From: Micromonospora sp. RHAY321
Lineage (GTDB): Bacteria; Actinomycetota; Actinomycetes; Mycobacteriales; Micromonosporaceae
Length of the DNA stretch: 64,000 bases
Direction: 5' to 3'
NCBI RefSeq assembly: GCF_023896955.1
Contig: NZ_JAMHIW010000020.1
Location: forward strand, 50,552-114,551
Each line of letters begins with the position of its first letter. The stretch's first letter is position 1. Below are positions 25,302 through 34,325 of the stretch, one piece after another. Position numbers and translations under genes: made by a program. The notes beneath the pieces were generated by a model that was not told the DNA's origin, made no database searches, and was given only the letters and a program-made list of their open reading frames with translations.

Positions 25302-27116
25302 TCAGCCCCGGTAGATATCGGCGATCTCCGCCGCGTACGTCTTGTGGACGACCTGGCGCTTGACCTTGAGCGACGGGGTCAGCTCGCCGGTGTCCTCGGT
25401 GAAGTCGCGGGGCAGGACCTTGAACACCTTGATCGCCTCGGCCTTGGAGACGGCCTGGTTGGCGGTGTCGATCGCGGACTGGATCTCCTTGCGCAGACCC
25501 TCGTGCTCGCGCAGCTCCTCGACCCGGGTGTCCGGGGGCAGGTCGGCGCTCTCCAGCCACCGGGGCAGCGCCTCCTCGTCGACGGTGACCAGCGCCGCGA
25601 TGAACGGCTGCCGGTCGCCGACGACGACGCACTGGCTGATCAGCGGATGCGCCCGGACCAGGTCCTCCAGCACGGCCGGGGCGACGTTCTTGCCGCCGGC
25701 GGTGACGATCAGCTCCTTCTTGCGGCCGGTGATGCTGAGATAGCCGTCGTTGTCGAGCTGGCCCAGGTCGCCGGTGCAGAGCCAGCCGTCCGGCCTGATC
25801 GTCTCGGCGGTCGCCGCCTCGTTGTGCCAGTAGCCCTGGAAGACGAGGTCGCCGGCGATCAGGATCTCGCCGTCGTCGTCGATCCGCACGGTCACACCGG
25901 GCAGCGGGCGGCCGACGGTGCCGATCCGGGTGGCGGTGGGCAGGTTCGCCGCGGCGGCGGGGGAGGTCTCGGTCAGGCCGTAGCCCTCCAGGATCGTCAC
26001 CCCGATACCGCGGAAGAAGTGACCCAGCCGGGCGCCGAGCGGCGCGCCGCCGGAGATGGCGTCCCGGCACCGGCCGCCCAGCGCGGCGCGCAGCTTGCGG
26101 TAGACCAGCCGGTCGAAGACCGCGTGCTGCGCGCGCAGCGCCAGGCCGGGCCCTCGCGAGGTCTCCAGCGCCTCGCTGTACGCGATGGCGACGTGCTCGG
26201 CCCGGGCGAAGATGCCGCCCTTGCCGTCGGCCTCGGCCTTCTGCTTCGCCGCGTTGTAGACCTTTTCGAACACCCGGGGCACGGAGAGCACGAAGGTCGG
26301 CTTGAACTCCTGTAGCTCGGCGACCAGGTTCTTGGTGTCGGCGCAGTGCGCCATGGTGGCCCGCGCCTGCACCACCCCGATCTGGATGAGCCGGGCGAAG
26401 GCGTGCGCCAGCGGCAGGAAGAGCAGGGTGGCCGCGCCGGCGTTGAACAGGTTCGGCAGCACCGGCACCGCGTTGGCGATGTCGGCGTACATGTTGCGGT
26501 GCGTCAGCATGCAGCCCTTGGGCCGGCCGGTGGTGCCGCTGGTGTAGATGATGGTGGCCAGGTCGGCGGAGCGGATCGCGCCGCGTCGCTGCTCGACCTC
26601 GGTCAGCTCGACGGCGGCACCGGCGGTCACCAGCTCGTCGACCCCGCCGAGGTCGATCTGCCAGACCTGGTTGAGCTCGGGCAGCCGGTCCCGGACGCCG
26701 GCCACGAGAGCGGCGTGGTCGGCGGTCTCCACCACGACGGCGACCGCGCCGGAGTCGGAGAGGATCCAGGCGGCCTGCTCGGCGCTGGAGGTCTCGTAGA
26801 TCGGCACGGTGACCGCGCCGGCCGCCCAGATCGCGTAGTCCAGCAGCGTCCACTCGTAGCGGGTCCGGCTCATCAGCGCGACCCGCTCGCCCGGCTGGAT
26901 GCCGGCGGCGATCAGGCCGCGGGCCACTGCCGCCACCTCGTCGCGGAACTGCAGGCAGGTCACGTCGACCCAGACGGCGCCGGTGCCGTCGGCGGTGGGG
27001 GTGGAGCGGGCGAACTGCACGGCGTCCGGCGCGACCTCGGCGTTCTTCCATACCGGGTCGGTGAGGTTGGCGGCGTCGCCGACGGTGACGATCGGCGGAA
27101 CGGAGAACTCGCGCAC
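25302..27116 (-). CDS. Long-chain fatty-acid-CoA ligase (FadD15-like)
   Basis: 604-aa adenylate-forming enzyme: P-loop YTSGTTGRPKGC (about residue 190), GYGLTETSP, TGD and the ITGRKKELIVTAGGKNV hinge. Activates fatty acids with ATP and CoA at the membrane. Syntenic with fadD15 (Rv2187) of M. tuberculosis, next to pimB there. GTG 27116 was chosen because GAGGGA precedes it. 14 bp separate it from the sensor kinase gene. Confidence 0.9.
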   Translation of the reverse strand: MREFSVPPIVTVGDAANLTDPVWKNAEVAPDAVQFARSTPTADGTGAVWVDVTCLQFRDEVAAVARGLIAAGIQPGERVALMSRTRYEWTLLDYAIWAAGAVTVPIYETSSAEQAAWILSDSGAVAVVVETADHAALVAGVRDRLPELNQVWQIDLGGVDELVTAGAAVELTEVEQRRGAIRSADLATIIYTSGTTGRPKGCMLTHRNMYADIANAVPVLPNLFNAGAATLLFLPLAHAFARLIQIGVVQARATMAHCADTKNLVAELQEFKPTFVLSVPRVFEKVYNAAKQKAEADGKGGIFARAEHVAIAYSEALETSRGPGLALRAQHAVFDRLVYRKLRAALGGRCRDAISGGAPLGARLGHFFRGIGVTILEGYGLTETSPAAAANLPTATRIGTVGRPLPGVTVRIDDDGEILIAGDLVFQGYWHNEAATAETIRPDGWLCTGDLGQLDNDGYLSITGRKKELIVTAGGKNVAPAVLEDLVRAHPLISQCVVVGDRQPFIAALVTVDEEALPRWLESADLPPDTRVEELREHEGLRKEIQSAIDTANQAVSKAEAIKVFKVLPRDFTEDTGELTPSLKVKRQVVHKTYAAEIADIYRG

Positions 27117-27279
27117 CTGCACTCCCTCGTGCTCGCACTGGCCGGACGGGCCGCCACCGTGGGTGTCGGCTGTGTCGAAACTTACCCGGCCACCAGGTCG
27201 GGTGTAGTAGGCAGGCTGCCCGGTGGGGCGTTGCGGCGCGTGGCGGGGGCGGCGCGGCCCGTGGCCGGTGCCCGCCGGG

Positions 27280-27285
27280 TAGCCT
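27280..27285 (+). promoter_or_regulatory. Leaderless -10 hexamer of the SRPBCC gene
   Basis: TAGCCT ends 6 nt before the ATG at 27292, and no Shine-Dalgarno fits. Confidence 0.5.
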
Positions 27286-27291
27286 CCCCCC

Positions 27292-27747
27292 ATGGCGGAC
27301 ACCTCCACCCAGTCGATCATCATCGGCGCCGCACCGGACCGGGTGACGGCGGTCATCTGCGACTTCGCCCGCTACCCCGAGTGGACCGAGGCGGTGCGCC
27401 ACGCGGAGGTCATCGAGGAGTACGAGGACGGCTACGCCAGCCAGGTGCGCTTCACCATCGACGCCGGGGTGATGGCCGACGAGTACGTGCTCGCCTACGA
27501 GTACGCCGAGGACCTGTCCCGGATCGAGTGGCGCCTGGTCGCGCCCTCGAAGATGCAGAAGAGCCAGCGCGGTTCGTACGACCTGGTGGGTAACGCGGAC
27601 GGTGGCACCACGGTGACGTACACCCTGGAGGTCGAGCTGTCCGTGGGAATGCTCGGCATGTTTCGGCGCAAAGCCGAGAAGATGATCATGGACACCGCGT
27701 TGAAGCAGCTCAAGCGCCGGGTAGAAGCAGCCGGTGCGGCGCAGTGA
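27292..27747 (+). CDS. SRPBCC (START/polyketide cyclase-like) protein
   Basis: 151 aa forming a single helix-grip domain (ICDFARYPEWTEAVRHAEVIEEY...). Binds a hydrophobic ligand of unknown type. M. tuberculosis Rv2185c, an SRPBCC protein, is in the equivalent place next to fadD15, so a link to lipid metabolism is plausible but unproven. Divergent from the acyl-CoA ligase; probably leaderless. Confidence 0.85.
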   Translation: MADTSTQSIIIGAAPDRVTAVICDFARYPEWTEAVRHAEVIEEYEDGYASQVRFTIDAGVMADEYVLAYEYAEDLSRIEWRLVAPSKMQKSQRGSYDLVGNADGGTTVTYTLEVELSVGMLGMFRRKAEKMIMDTALKQLKRRVEAAGAAQ

Positions 27748-27778
27748 CGCGTCCCGCGGCACGGTAGAGGAGCCGACC

Positions 27779-28471
27779 ATGGGCGGAACGGATCCGGGTT
27801 CGGCCCGGGAAGAGGCGGAGCGGCTGGTCGCCACCCTGCTCGCGGGAGCCCGCATGGCCTCCGCCGGGTCGGCGGGCGGCGCGTGGGGCCCGCTGGGCGG
27901 GATGGTGGCCGGTGTCCTCGGTCACAGTGTCACCCCGGGCGGTCGGCCCGGCCCCGGTGGTGGTTTCGCCACCGGTACTCCCGAATGCTGCATCTGCCCG
28001 GTCTGCCGTGGCATCGCCGCGTTGCGTGACCCCAGTCCCGAATTCGCCGAACGGCTCGCCACCGGCGCCGGGGACCTCGCGGCGGGCGTCGCCAGCCTGC
28101 TCCGCGCGTTCGCCCCGGCCGAGCCGCCCGCCGCCGACCCCGACGCGCCCGCCGACCCGACCCGGCCCGCGCCCGCGCCGGCTGCCGGCACACCGGTCCC
28201 GGATCCCACCCCGGCCGGCACTTCCACCGAAGCCGGCGACGATCACGTGTGGCGCGATGCCACCCGCACCGGGCATGATTCTCAGCCGGCGCCGGAGCGG
28301 GACGTCTGGTCGGTCGCCACTCGGACGGCAGACCCACCCGCCCCGGCCGCCGCACCACCCGTCGACGAGGCCGGGCCGGTGTCCGCACCGGCAGCGACCA
28401 ACCACAGCGCGGTGCCCGCCTCGCGGGTGCCCGACGACACCGGCGCGTACGCGCCGGGCGACGGCGCCTGA
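27779..28471 (+). CDS. Conserved hypothetical protein with CxxC motif and disordered tail
   Basis: 230 aa. A Gly/Ala-rich amphipathic N-terminus, one tight Cys cluster CCICPVCRG (about residues 64-72) that could bind metal, then about 130 residues rich in Pro, Ala, Asp and Thr, likely disordered. ATG 27779 with GAGGAG upstream, 31 bp after the SRPBCC gene and 78 bp before glucokinase, so likely co-transcribed. Not recognised. Confidence 0.65.
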   Translation: MGGTDPGSAREEAERLVATLLAGARMASAGSAGGAWGPLGGMVAGVLGHSVTPGGRPGPGGGFATGTPECCICPVCRGIAALRDPSPEFAERLATGAGDLAAGVASLLRAFAPAEPPAADPDAPADPTRPAPAPAAGTPVPDPTPAGTSTEAGDDHVWRDATRTGHDSQPAPERDVWSVATRTADPPAPAAAPPVDEAGPVSAPAATNHSAVPASRVPDDTGAYAPGDGA

Positions 28472-28549
28472 GCGCGGAAGCATCCACGACCCGGACCGGC
28501 GTGCCGCCGGCGCGCGGGCCGGACAGCACAGCAGAGGGGAGCGGCAGCG

Positions 28550-29497
28550 GTGACGCTGACCATCGGAGTCGACGTCGGTGGCACGAAGGTGGCCGGCGGT
28601 GTCGTGGACGACACCGGCACGGTCCTCGTGCAGACCCGACGGGACACCCCCGCCGATGACGTCGGCAAGACCCGTGACGTCATCATCGAGGTGGTCGGCG
28701 AGCTGGCTGCCGGGCGGACGATCGAGGCGGTCGGTATCGGCGCGGCCGGCTGGATCGACGCCACCCGCTCGACGGTGCTCTTCGCCCCCAACCTCGCCTG
28801 GCGCGACGAGCCGCTGCGCGAGTACGTCGGCACGGCCGTCGGCCTGCCGGTGATCGTGGAGAACGACGCCAACGTGGCCGCCTGGGCCGAGTTCCGCTAC
28901 GGCGCCGCCCGGGCCGCCGACGACTCGATGATCATGTTCACCATCGGCACCGGCGTCGGTGGCGGCATCGTCCTCGGCGGCGAGCTGATGCGCGGCGCGC
29001 ACGGCGTCGCCGCGGAGCTGGGCCACATGCTGGCCGTGCCGGACGGGCACCAGTGCGGCTGCGGGCGGCTGGGCTGCATCGAGCAGTACGCCAGCGGCAG
29101 CGCCCTGGTCCGCTTCGCCCGGGCCGGTGCCCGGCAGGAGCCGCACCGGGCCACCGCGCTGCTGGAGCTGGCCGGCGGGGAGGCCGAGGCGATCACCGGC
29201 CCGATGGTGACCACCGCCGCCCAGGGCGGCGACCCCGTCTCCGCCGAGGCGTTCGCGCAGATCGGCCGCTGGCTGGGCACGAGCCTCGCCGACATGGCGC
29301 AGATCCTCGACCCGCAGACCCTCGTGGTCGGCGGCGGTGTGATCGACGCCGGTGACCTGCTGCTCGGCCCGACCCGCCGCTCGTACCTCGACGCGCTCTC
29401 CCAGCGGGGACGGCTGCCGGTGGCCGAGGTGCTCCCGGCGGAGCTGGGCAACAGCGCCGGCGTGATCGGCGCCGCCGACCTGGCCCGACGGATCTGA
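28550..29497 (+). CDS. glkA: ROK-family glucokinase
   Basis: 315 aa. ATP-binding GVDVGGTKVAGG at the N-terminus, catalytic Asp in ENDANVAAWAE, and the ROK zinc site GH...CGCGRLGCIEQYASG. Phosphorylates glucose with ATP. In Streptomyces the orthologue (glkA) also mediates carbon catabolite repression and sits in a comparable neighbourhood. GTG 28550. Confidence 0.9.
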   Translation: MTLTIGVDVGGTKVAGGVVDDTGTVLVQTRRDTPADDVGKTRDVIIEVVGELAAGRTIEAVGIGAAGWIDATRSTVLFAPNLAWRDEPLREYVGTAVGLPVIVENDANVAAWAEFRYGAARAADDSMIMFTIGTGVGGGIVLGGELMRGAHGVAAELGHMLAVPDGHQCGCGRLGCIEQYASGSALVRFARAGARQEPHRATALLELAGGEAEAITGPMVTTAAQGGDPVSAEAFAQIGRWLGTSLADMAQILDPQTLVVGGGVIDAGDLLLGPTRRSYLDALSQRGRLPVAEVLPAELGNSAGVIGAADLARRI

Positions 29498-29508
29498 GGC
29501 CGGCCGGG

Positions 29509-30213
29509 ATGGACCAGGCTGCCGGCGTACCGCTGCGCGTCGTCTCGTACAACATCCACAGCCAGCGCGACGACACCGCCGCGCTGGCGGCGGTGGTCCG
29601 GGCCGCGTCGCCGGACGTGGTGATCGTGCAGGAGGGGCCCCGCCGGTTCCGGTGGCGGCAGAAGTCCGCCTCGCTGGCCGAGTCGTTCGGCCTGGTGGTG
29701 GCCGCCGGTGGGCTGCCCGCGCTGGGCAACCTGCTGCTGACCAGCCTGCGGGTGCAGGTGCTCGGCAGCCGCTGCCAGCGCTTCCCGCTCACCCCCGGCC
29801 GGCACCTGCGCGGCGCCGCGTACGCCGACTGCCGCGTCGGCGGCGCCCGGTTCACCCTCGCCGGCTCGCACCTGTCCACCGACCCGGCCGAGCGTCCCGC
29901 GCAGGCCGCCGAGTTTCGGCGCGGGCTGGACGCGGCGAGCAGCCCGGTGGTGGCGGGAGCCGACCTGAACGAGGGCCCGGACGGGCCGGCCTGGGCCAGC
30001 GTGGCGCACGGGCTGACCGACGCCGCGGTGGCGGCCGACCGGGCGGACCGGCTCACCTATTCCTGCGCCGACCCGCGCCGGCGCATCGACGCGCTCTTCG
30101 TCGACCCGCGGATCACCGTCGTCGACTACGACGTGGTGGACACCCCGCAGACCCGGCGGGCCAGCGACCACTTCCCGGTCCTGGTCGACCTGCTGCTGCC
30201 CGCCACCGACTGA
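29509..30213 (+). CDS. Endonuclease/exonuclease/phosphatase (EEP) family hydrolase
   Basis: 234 aa with the EEP metal and catalytic motifs in order: SYNIHS, VQEGP, AGSHLS, GADLNE, and the C-terminal SDHFPV. Could be a phosphodiesterase, sphingomyelinase-like or nuclease; substrate unknown. No signal peptide, so intracellular. 11 bp after glkA. Confidence 0.85.
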   Translation: MDQAAGVPLRVVSYNIHSQRDDTAALAAVVRAASPDVVIVQEGPRRFRWRQKSASLAESFGLVVAAGGLPALGNLLLTSLRVQVLGSRCQRFPLTPGRHLRGAAYADCRVGGARFTLAGSHLSTDPAERPAQAAEFRRGLDAASSPVVAGADLNEGPDGPAWASVAHGLTDAAVAADRADRLTYSCADPRRRIDALFVDPRITVVDYDVVDTPQTRRASDHFPVLVDLLLPATD

Positions 30214-30327
30214 CCCCCACCGGCCCGACCCGTCGATCCGGCCCGCGCCGGGGCTGGACATCCGGCTCCGTTGTGGAGAGGATTTCGCGGCGACCGGCAC
30301 GTGTGCCGCACAAAAGGAGATGTCCCG

Positions 30328-31734
30328 GTGTCCACCTCCACCGACCATGGCCGGCCCGACCCGGAGGCGACCCCGTCCGCGCTGGGCCGCGACGACCGCC
30401 CGGTCTCCGACCGGGGCGACACGGTCTGCGTCATCGGGGCCGGGGCCAGCGGCCTCACCGCCATCAAGAACCTGCGCGAGCACGGCTTCGGCGTGGACTG
30501 CTACGAGCGGGAGACCGGCATCGGCGGTGCCTGGAACTGGCGGCACGACCGCAGCCCGGTGTACGCCAGCACCCACCTGCTGTCGTCGAAGCCGTTCACC
30601 CAGTTCCCCGACTTCCCGATGCCGGACTCCTGGCCGGACTACCCGCACCACAGCCAGCTGCTGTCGTACTTCGAGCGGTACGCCGACCACTTCGACCTGC
30701 GTTCGCACATCTGGTTCGGCACCGAGGTGATCCGGGTCGAGCCGGCCGCGGGCGACCGCTGGGACGTGACGACCCGCTCCACCGGCGGGTACGGGCCGGA
30801 ACGCACCTCGCAGTACGCCGCCGTCGTGGTCGCCAACGGTCACAACTGGTCGCCGAAGCTGCCCCGGTACGAAGGGTTGGAGCAGTTCCGCGGCGAGATC
30901 ATGCACGCCTCGTCCTACAAGGACCCCGCGCAACTGCGCGGCAAGCGGGTGCTGGTGGTCGGCGCCGGCAACACCGGCTGCGACATCGCCGTGGAGGCCG
31001 CCCAGCAGGCGTCGCGCTGCTGGCACTCCACCCGGCGTGGCTACTGGTACGCGCCGAAGTACGTGCTCGGCCGTCCCGCCGACCAGGTCAACGACGCCCT
31101 GCTGGCGATGCGGGTGCCGCTGCGGGTGCGTCAGTGGCTCTACCACTGGACGCTGCGGCTGACCGTCGGCGACCTGACCCGTTTCGGCCTGCCCAAGCCC
31201 GACCACCGGGTGTACGAGACGCACCCGATCGCGAACAGCCAGCTCGTCTACTACGTGGGCCACGGCGCGATCGGCCCGGTGCCGGACGTGGCCCGGTTCC
31301 ACCCGTACGCCGTGGAGCTGGCCGACGGCCGTGAGATCGATCCCGAGCTGGTCATCTTTGCCACCGGCTATCTGCCGCGCTTCGAGTTCCTCGACGCGTC
31401 GGTGTTCGGTGACAGTGCCGGCGTGGGCCGGCCCACGTTGTGGCTCAACGCGTTCACTCCGGGGCATCCGACGCTGGCGGTGGCCGGGCTGGTCCAACCG
31501 GACTCCGGGCTGTTCACCCTGTCGCACTGGCAGACGGTGCTCTTCGCCCGGCTGCTGCTGGCCCGCCGGGACCGGCCGGAGCGTGCCGCGGCGTTCGCGC
31601 AGAAGGTGCGGGACCGGGCTGGGGAACGCTACTCGGCGCACGTCAAGGACAGCAGCCGGCACTGGTTCGAGGTCGGTCACGCCGACTACCTGCGCGCCGT
31701 CGAGCGTGCCCTGCACGACCTGGAGGGCAAGTGA
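30328..31734 (+). CDS. Flavin-containing monooxygenase-like oxidoreductase
   Basis: 468 aa. FAD site GAGASGLTAIKNL (about residue 38), second dinucleotide (NADPH) site GAGNTGCDIA (about 210), and ATGY (about 343). A class B FMO/Baeyer-Villiger-type enzyme of unknown substrate. GTG 30328 with AAAGGAGA at 30313-30320. Its TGA overlaps (GTGA) the first coupled micro-ORF. Confidence 0.85.
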   Translation: MSTSTDHGRPDPEATPSALGRDDRPVSDRGDTVCVIGAGASGLTAIKNLREHGFGVDCYERETGIGGAWNWRHDRSPVYASTHLLSSKPFTQFPDFPMPDSWPDYPHHSQLLSYFERYADHFDLRSHIWFGTEVIRVEPAAGDRWDVTTRSTGGYGPERTSQYAAVVVANGHNWSPKLPRYEGLEQFRGEIMHASSYKDPAQLRGKRVLVVGAGNTGCDIAVEAAQQASRCWHSTRRGYWYAPKYVLGRPADQVNDALLAMRVPLRVRQWLYHWTLRLTVGDLTRFGLPKPDHRVYETHPIANSQLVYYVGHGAIGPVPDVARFHPYAVELADGREIDPELVIFATGYLPRFEFLDASVFGDSAGVGRPTLWLNAFTPGHPTLAVAGLVQPDSGLFTLSHWQTVLFARLLLARRDRPERAAAFAQKVRDRAGERYSAHVKDSSRHWFEVGHADYLRAVERALHDLEGK

Positions 31735-31790
31735 GCGCGAGGAGTGAGCTTGCGAGCCCCGCAGTCGCGAACGAAAGGTCGGCCCGGTGA
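31731..31790 (+). CDS. Micro-ORF 1 of locus 1
   Basis: 20 codons from GTG 31731, peptide starting MSARSELASPAVANERS. The GTG overlaps the monooxygenase stop (GTGA) and its own TGA overlaps the next micro-ORF start (GTGA). Confidence 0.45.
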   Translation: MSARSELASPAVANERSAR

Positions 31791-31842
31791 GCGCGAGGAG
31801 TGAGCTTGCGAGCCCCGCAGTCGCGAACGAAAGGTCGACCCG
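31731..31842 (+). repeat. Tandem 56-bp repeat carrying coupled micro-ORFs (locus 1)
   Basis: Units 31731-31786 and 31787-31842, differing at one base. Each contains the core GAGTGAGCTTGCGAGCCCC, a GAAAGG ribosome-site-like element and a start codon at the unit border. The same core occurs twice in tandem at 59.3 kb. Confidence 0.9.
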
Positions 31843-31846
31843 ATGA
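31787..31846 (+). CDS. Micro-ORF 2 of locus 1
   Basis: 20 codons from GTG 31787, nearly the same peptide as micro-ORF 1. GAAAGG lies upstream in unit 1. Its TGA overlaps the ATG of the hydrolase gene (ATGA). Confidence 0.45.
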   Translation: MSARSELASPAVANERSTR

Positions 31847-32655
31847 GTGAGCTGCGGATCATGCGGGGTCGGGAGTGGTCCCGGCCGGTCCGGCCGGCCC
31901 GGCGTGAGGTGCTCAGCGCCACTCCGGAGCTGGAGGAGGGGCGGCCGCCGCTGCTCTTCGTCCCCGGGTTCGGCCACGGCGCGTGGGCGTTCGCCGAGCA
32001 CTGGCTGGGGCACGCGGCGTCGCGGGGGTTCCCGGCGTACGCGATGAGCCTGCGCGGGCACGGCGCGAGCGAGGCCGCGCCGGAGGCGACGCTGCGCGCG
32101 TACGCCCACGATGTGGTCCAGGTGGCCGCGGGCCTGCCGCGTCAGGCGGTGCTGGTGGGGCACGGCGCCGGGGCGCTGGTGGTGGCGCACGCGCTGGCCC
32201 GCTACCCGGCGCGGGGCGCGGTGCTGGTGGCGCCGGTGTTCGGCGGTTGGGGAGTGCTGGGTGCGGCGCTGCGCCGCAACCCGTCCGGCACGCTGCCGGC
32301 GGTGTTCGGCGGCCCGCTACGGCTCAGTCGTGGCCAGCTCTTCAGCCGCGAGCTGCCCGACGAGGAGGCCCGGCGGCACGTCGCCCGGCTCGGTCGGGCC
32401 GGCCGGCGGGCGCAGTGGGCGCTGCTGGGCGCGCCGGACGCCGAGCCCGCCGTGGGTGCGCCGCCGGTGCTGGTGTTGGGCAGCCCGGATGACCGGGTGG
32501 TGCCGACGTCGGCGTTGAACGGGGTGGCCCGGCGGTACGGGTCAGCGCCGTTGCTCTTCCCCGGGATGGGGCATGACCTGATGCTGGACGCGCGCTGGGC
32601 GGAGCCGATCGACGCGATTCTGGACTGGTTGGAGAAGGAGCCCGCGACGCGCTGA
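31843..32655 (+). CDS. Alpha/beta-hydrolase fold protein lacking the nucleophile serine
   Basis: 270 aa. Fold features are clear: LLFVPGFGHGAW oxyanion region, MSLRGHGAS, acid segment VLVLGSPDDRVVP and the catalytic His in GMGHDLMLD. The nucleophile elbow reads GHGAG where the family has GxSxG, so Ser is replaced by Gly. It may be a non-catalytic or altered member. ATG 31843 is coupled to the upstream micro-ORF. Confidence 0.8.
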   Translation: MSELRIMRGREWSRPVRPARREVLSATPELEEGRPPLLFVPGFGHGAWAFAEHWLGHAASRGFPAYAMSLRGHGASEAAPEATLRAYAHDVVQVAAGLPRQAVLVGHGAGALVVAHALARYPARGAVLVAPVFGGWGVLGAALRRNPSGTLPAVFGGPLRLSRGQLFSRELPDEEARRHVARLGRAGRRAQWALLGAPDAEPAVGAPPVLVLGSPDDRVVPTSALNGVARRYGSAPLLFPGMGHDLMLDARWAEPIDAILDWLEKEPATR

Positions 32656-32673
32656 GCTGCCGGCGCCCGCCGG

Positions 32674-34164
32674 TCAGCCGCCGGCGTGGTGGGTGGCGGG
32701 GGTGGCCCGGCTCGCCGGGTGTGGCACCCGGGCGGTGCCGTCGGTGCTGGTCAGGCGGCCGACCAGCGCGCCCGTCTCGTCGAGCGCGCTGAGGTAGGAG
32801 CCGGCCCAGGCTCGGATGTCGTGCTGGTGCAGGTAGGCGCGCATGGCGCGCATCCGCTCGGTGACGTCGGCCGGGCTGGCCCGCAGCGCCGTGCGCAACC
32901 CCTGCTTGAGCCCTTCCAGGTCGTGCGGGTTGACCAGGTACGCCTGGGACAGCTCGGCGGCGGTGCCGGCGAACTCGCTGAGCAGCAGTGCGCCGGAGTC
33001 GTCGACCCGGGCGGCGACGTACTCCTTGGCGACGAGGTTCATCCCGTCGCGCAGCGGGGTCACCGCCATCACGTCGGCGACCCGGTAGAGGGCGGCCAGT
33101 TCGGCCCGGTCGAAGGGCTGGGTGAGGTAGTGGATGGCCGGTTCCCCGACCCGACCGAACTCGCCGTTGATCCGGCCGACCTCGCGCTCGATCCGTTCCC
33201 GCAGGATCTGGTACTGGCCGACGCGCTCCCGGCTCGGCATGGCCACCTGCACCAGCACCGTGTCGCGGACCTTGACGTCGCCGTTGGCGAGCAGCTCGCT
33301 GTATGCCTTGAGCCGCTGCTCGATGCCCTTGGTGTAGTCCATCCGGTCGACGCTGAGGATGACCTGCCGGGGGTCGCCGAGGTCCTGGCGCAGCCGGCGG
33401 GCACGGGCCGCCACGTCGGGGCGGGCGGCGAGCGCGGCCATCTCGGCGGTGTCGATGGAGACGGGGAACGCGCCGATGCGCACCACCCGGTCGTCGATCC
33501 CGATCCGCCGGTCGGTGGCCGGCAGCTCCAGCACCCTGGTCACCAGTTGGGCGAAGTTGTGCGCCGCCTGGGCGCGCTGGAAGCCCACCAGGTCGGCGCC
33601 GAGCATGCCGCGCAGCAGTTCGGCCCGACGGGGCAACTGCATGAACAGCTCCGGTGGTGGGAACGGCACGTGCAGGAAGAACCCGATGCGCAGGTCCGGT
33701 CGGAGGTCACGGAGCAGGCCGGGGACGAGTTGCAGGTGGTAGTCCTGCACCCAGACCACACCGCCCGGTTCGGCCGCCTCGGCGGTGGCCTCGGCGAAGC
33801 GCTGGTTGACCCGCTGGTACGCCTCCCACCAGCGACGGTGGTGCTGCGGCTGCTCGACGGCGTCGTGGTAGAGCGGCCAGAGGGTGGCGTTGGCGAACCC
33901 CTCGTAGTGGTCACGCAGGTCCTCGCGGCTGAGCGCGACGCTGTGCATCCGGACGCCGTCCACGTCGGGCAGGGCGGGGGCCGGCCCGGTGCCGCCGGCC
34001 CAGCCGACCCACGTCGCCGGTGTGTGCCGCAGCAGGGGGTGCAGCGCGCTGACCAGCCCTCCTGGGCTGCGCCGCCATTCGCAGGCCCCGTCGGGCGCCA
34101 CGCTGTCGTCGATGGGAAGGCGGTTGGCCACCACCACGAGGGAACTCTGTCGCATCTCGGGCAT
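32674..34164 (-). CDS. otsA: Trehalose-6-phosphate synthase (UDP-forming)
   Basis: 496 aa, GT20 family. Motifs: VVVANRLP, WVGWAGG, WVQDYHLQLVP, FFLHVPFP, DRMDYTKGI, and TPLRDGMNLVAKEYVAAR. Makes trehalose-6-phosphate from UDP-glucose and glucose-6-phosphate. The glkA gene nearby supplies glucose-6-phosphate. ATG 34164 chosen; GTG 34191 and ATG 34155 are alternatives because no start has a clear ribosome site. Confidence 0.9.
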   Translation of the reverse strand: MPEMRQSSLVVVANRLPIDDSVAPDGACEWRRSPGGLVSALHPLLRHTPATWVGWAGGTGPAPALPDVDGVRMHSVALSREDLRDHYEGFANATLWPLYHDAVEQPQHHRRWWEAYQRVNQRFAEATAEAAEPGGVVWVQDYHLQLVPGLLRDLRPDLRIGFFLHVPFPPPELFMQLPRRAELLRGMLGADLVGFQRAQAAHNFAQLVTRVLELPATDRRIGIDDRVVRIGAFPVSIDTAEMAALAARPDVAARARRLRQDLGDPRQVILSVDRMDYTKGIEQRLKAYSELLANGDVKVRDTVLVQVAMPSRERVGQYQILRERIEREVGRINGEFGRVGEPAIHYLTQPFDRAELAALYRVADVMAVTPLRDGMNLVAKEYVAARVDDSGALLLSEFAGTAAELSQAYLVNPHDLEGLKQGLRTALRASPADVTERMRAMRAYLHQHDIRAWAGSYLSALDETGALVGRLTSTDGTARVPHPASRATPATHHAGG

Positions 34165-34244
34165 TCCGATCAGCAGAGGACTGACCGCCACGAAGATGGG
34201 AAAGCCGGTCAGTCAGCGAGGGAAGTGACGTACGGCGGTATTCC

Positions 34245-34255
34245 TACTGACAGTA
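34245..34255. promoter_or_regulatory. Palindrome upstream of otsA
   Basis: TACTG-A-CAGTA, a perfect 5-bp dyad 81 bp before the chosen otsA start, in an unusually AT-rich patch. Possible operator; regulator unknown. Confidence 0.35.
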
Positions 34256-34325
34256 AGTTACACCACTGTTACGCCCCGGGCGGGGCGTCGTCGTCCCGGG
34301 ATGCGGTCGGCGGAACGCCCCGACG

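Noticed and set aside
23596..27855. A 1419-residue open frame on the minus strand
   Set aside because: Its C-terminal part is the sensor kinase; the rest runs in a wrong frame through the acyl-CoA ligase gene. High GC keeps it open.
31731..31842. CRISPR-like array
   Set aside because: Only two units, no spacers; units are contiguous and carry ORFs joined by stop/start overlaps.
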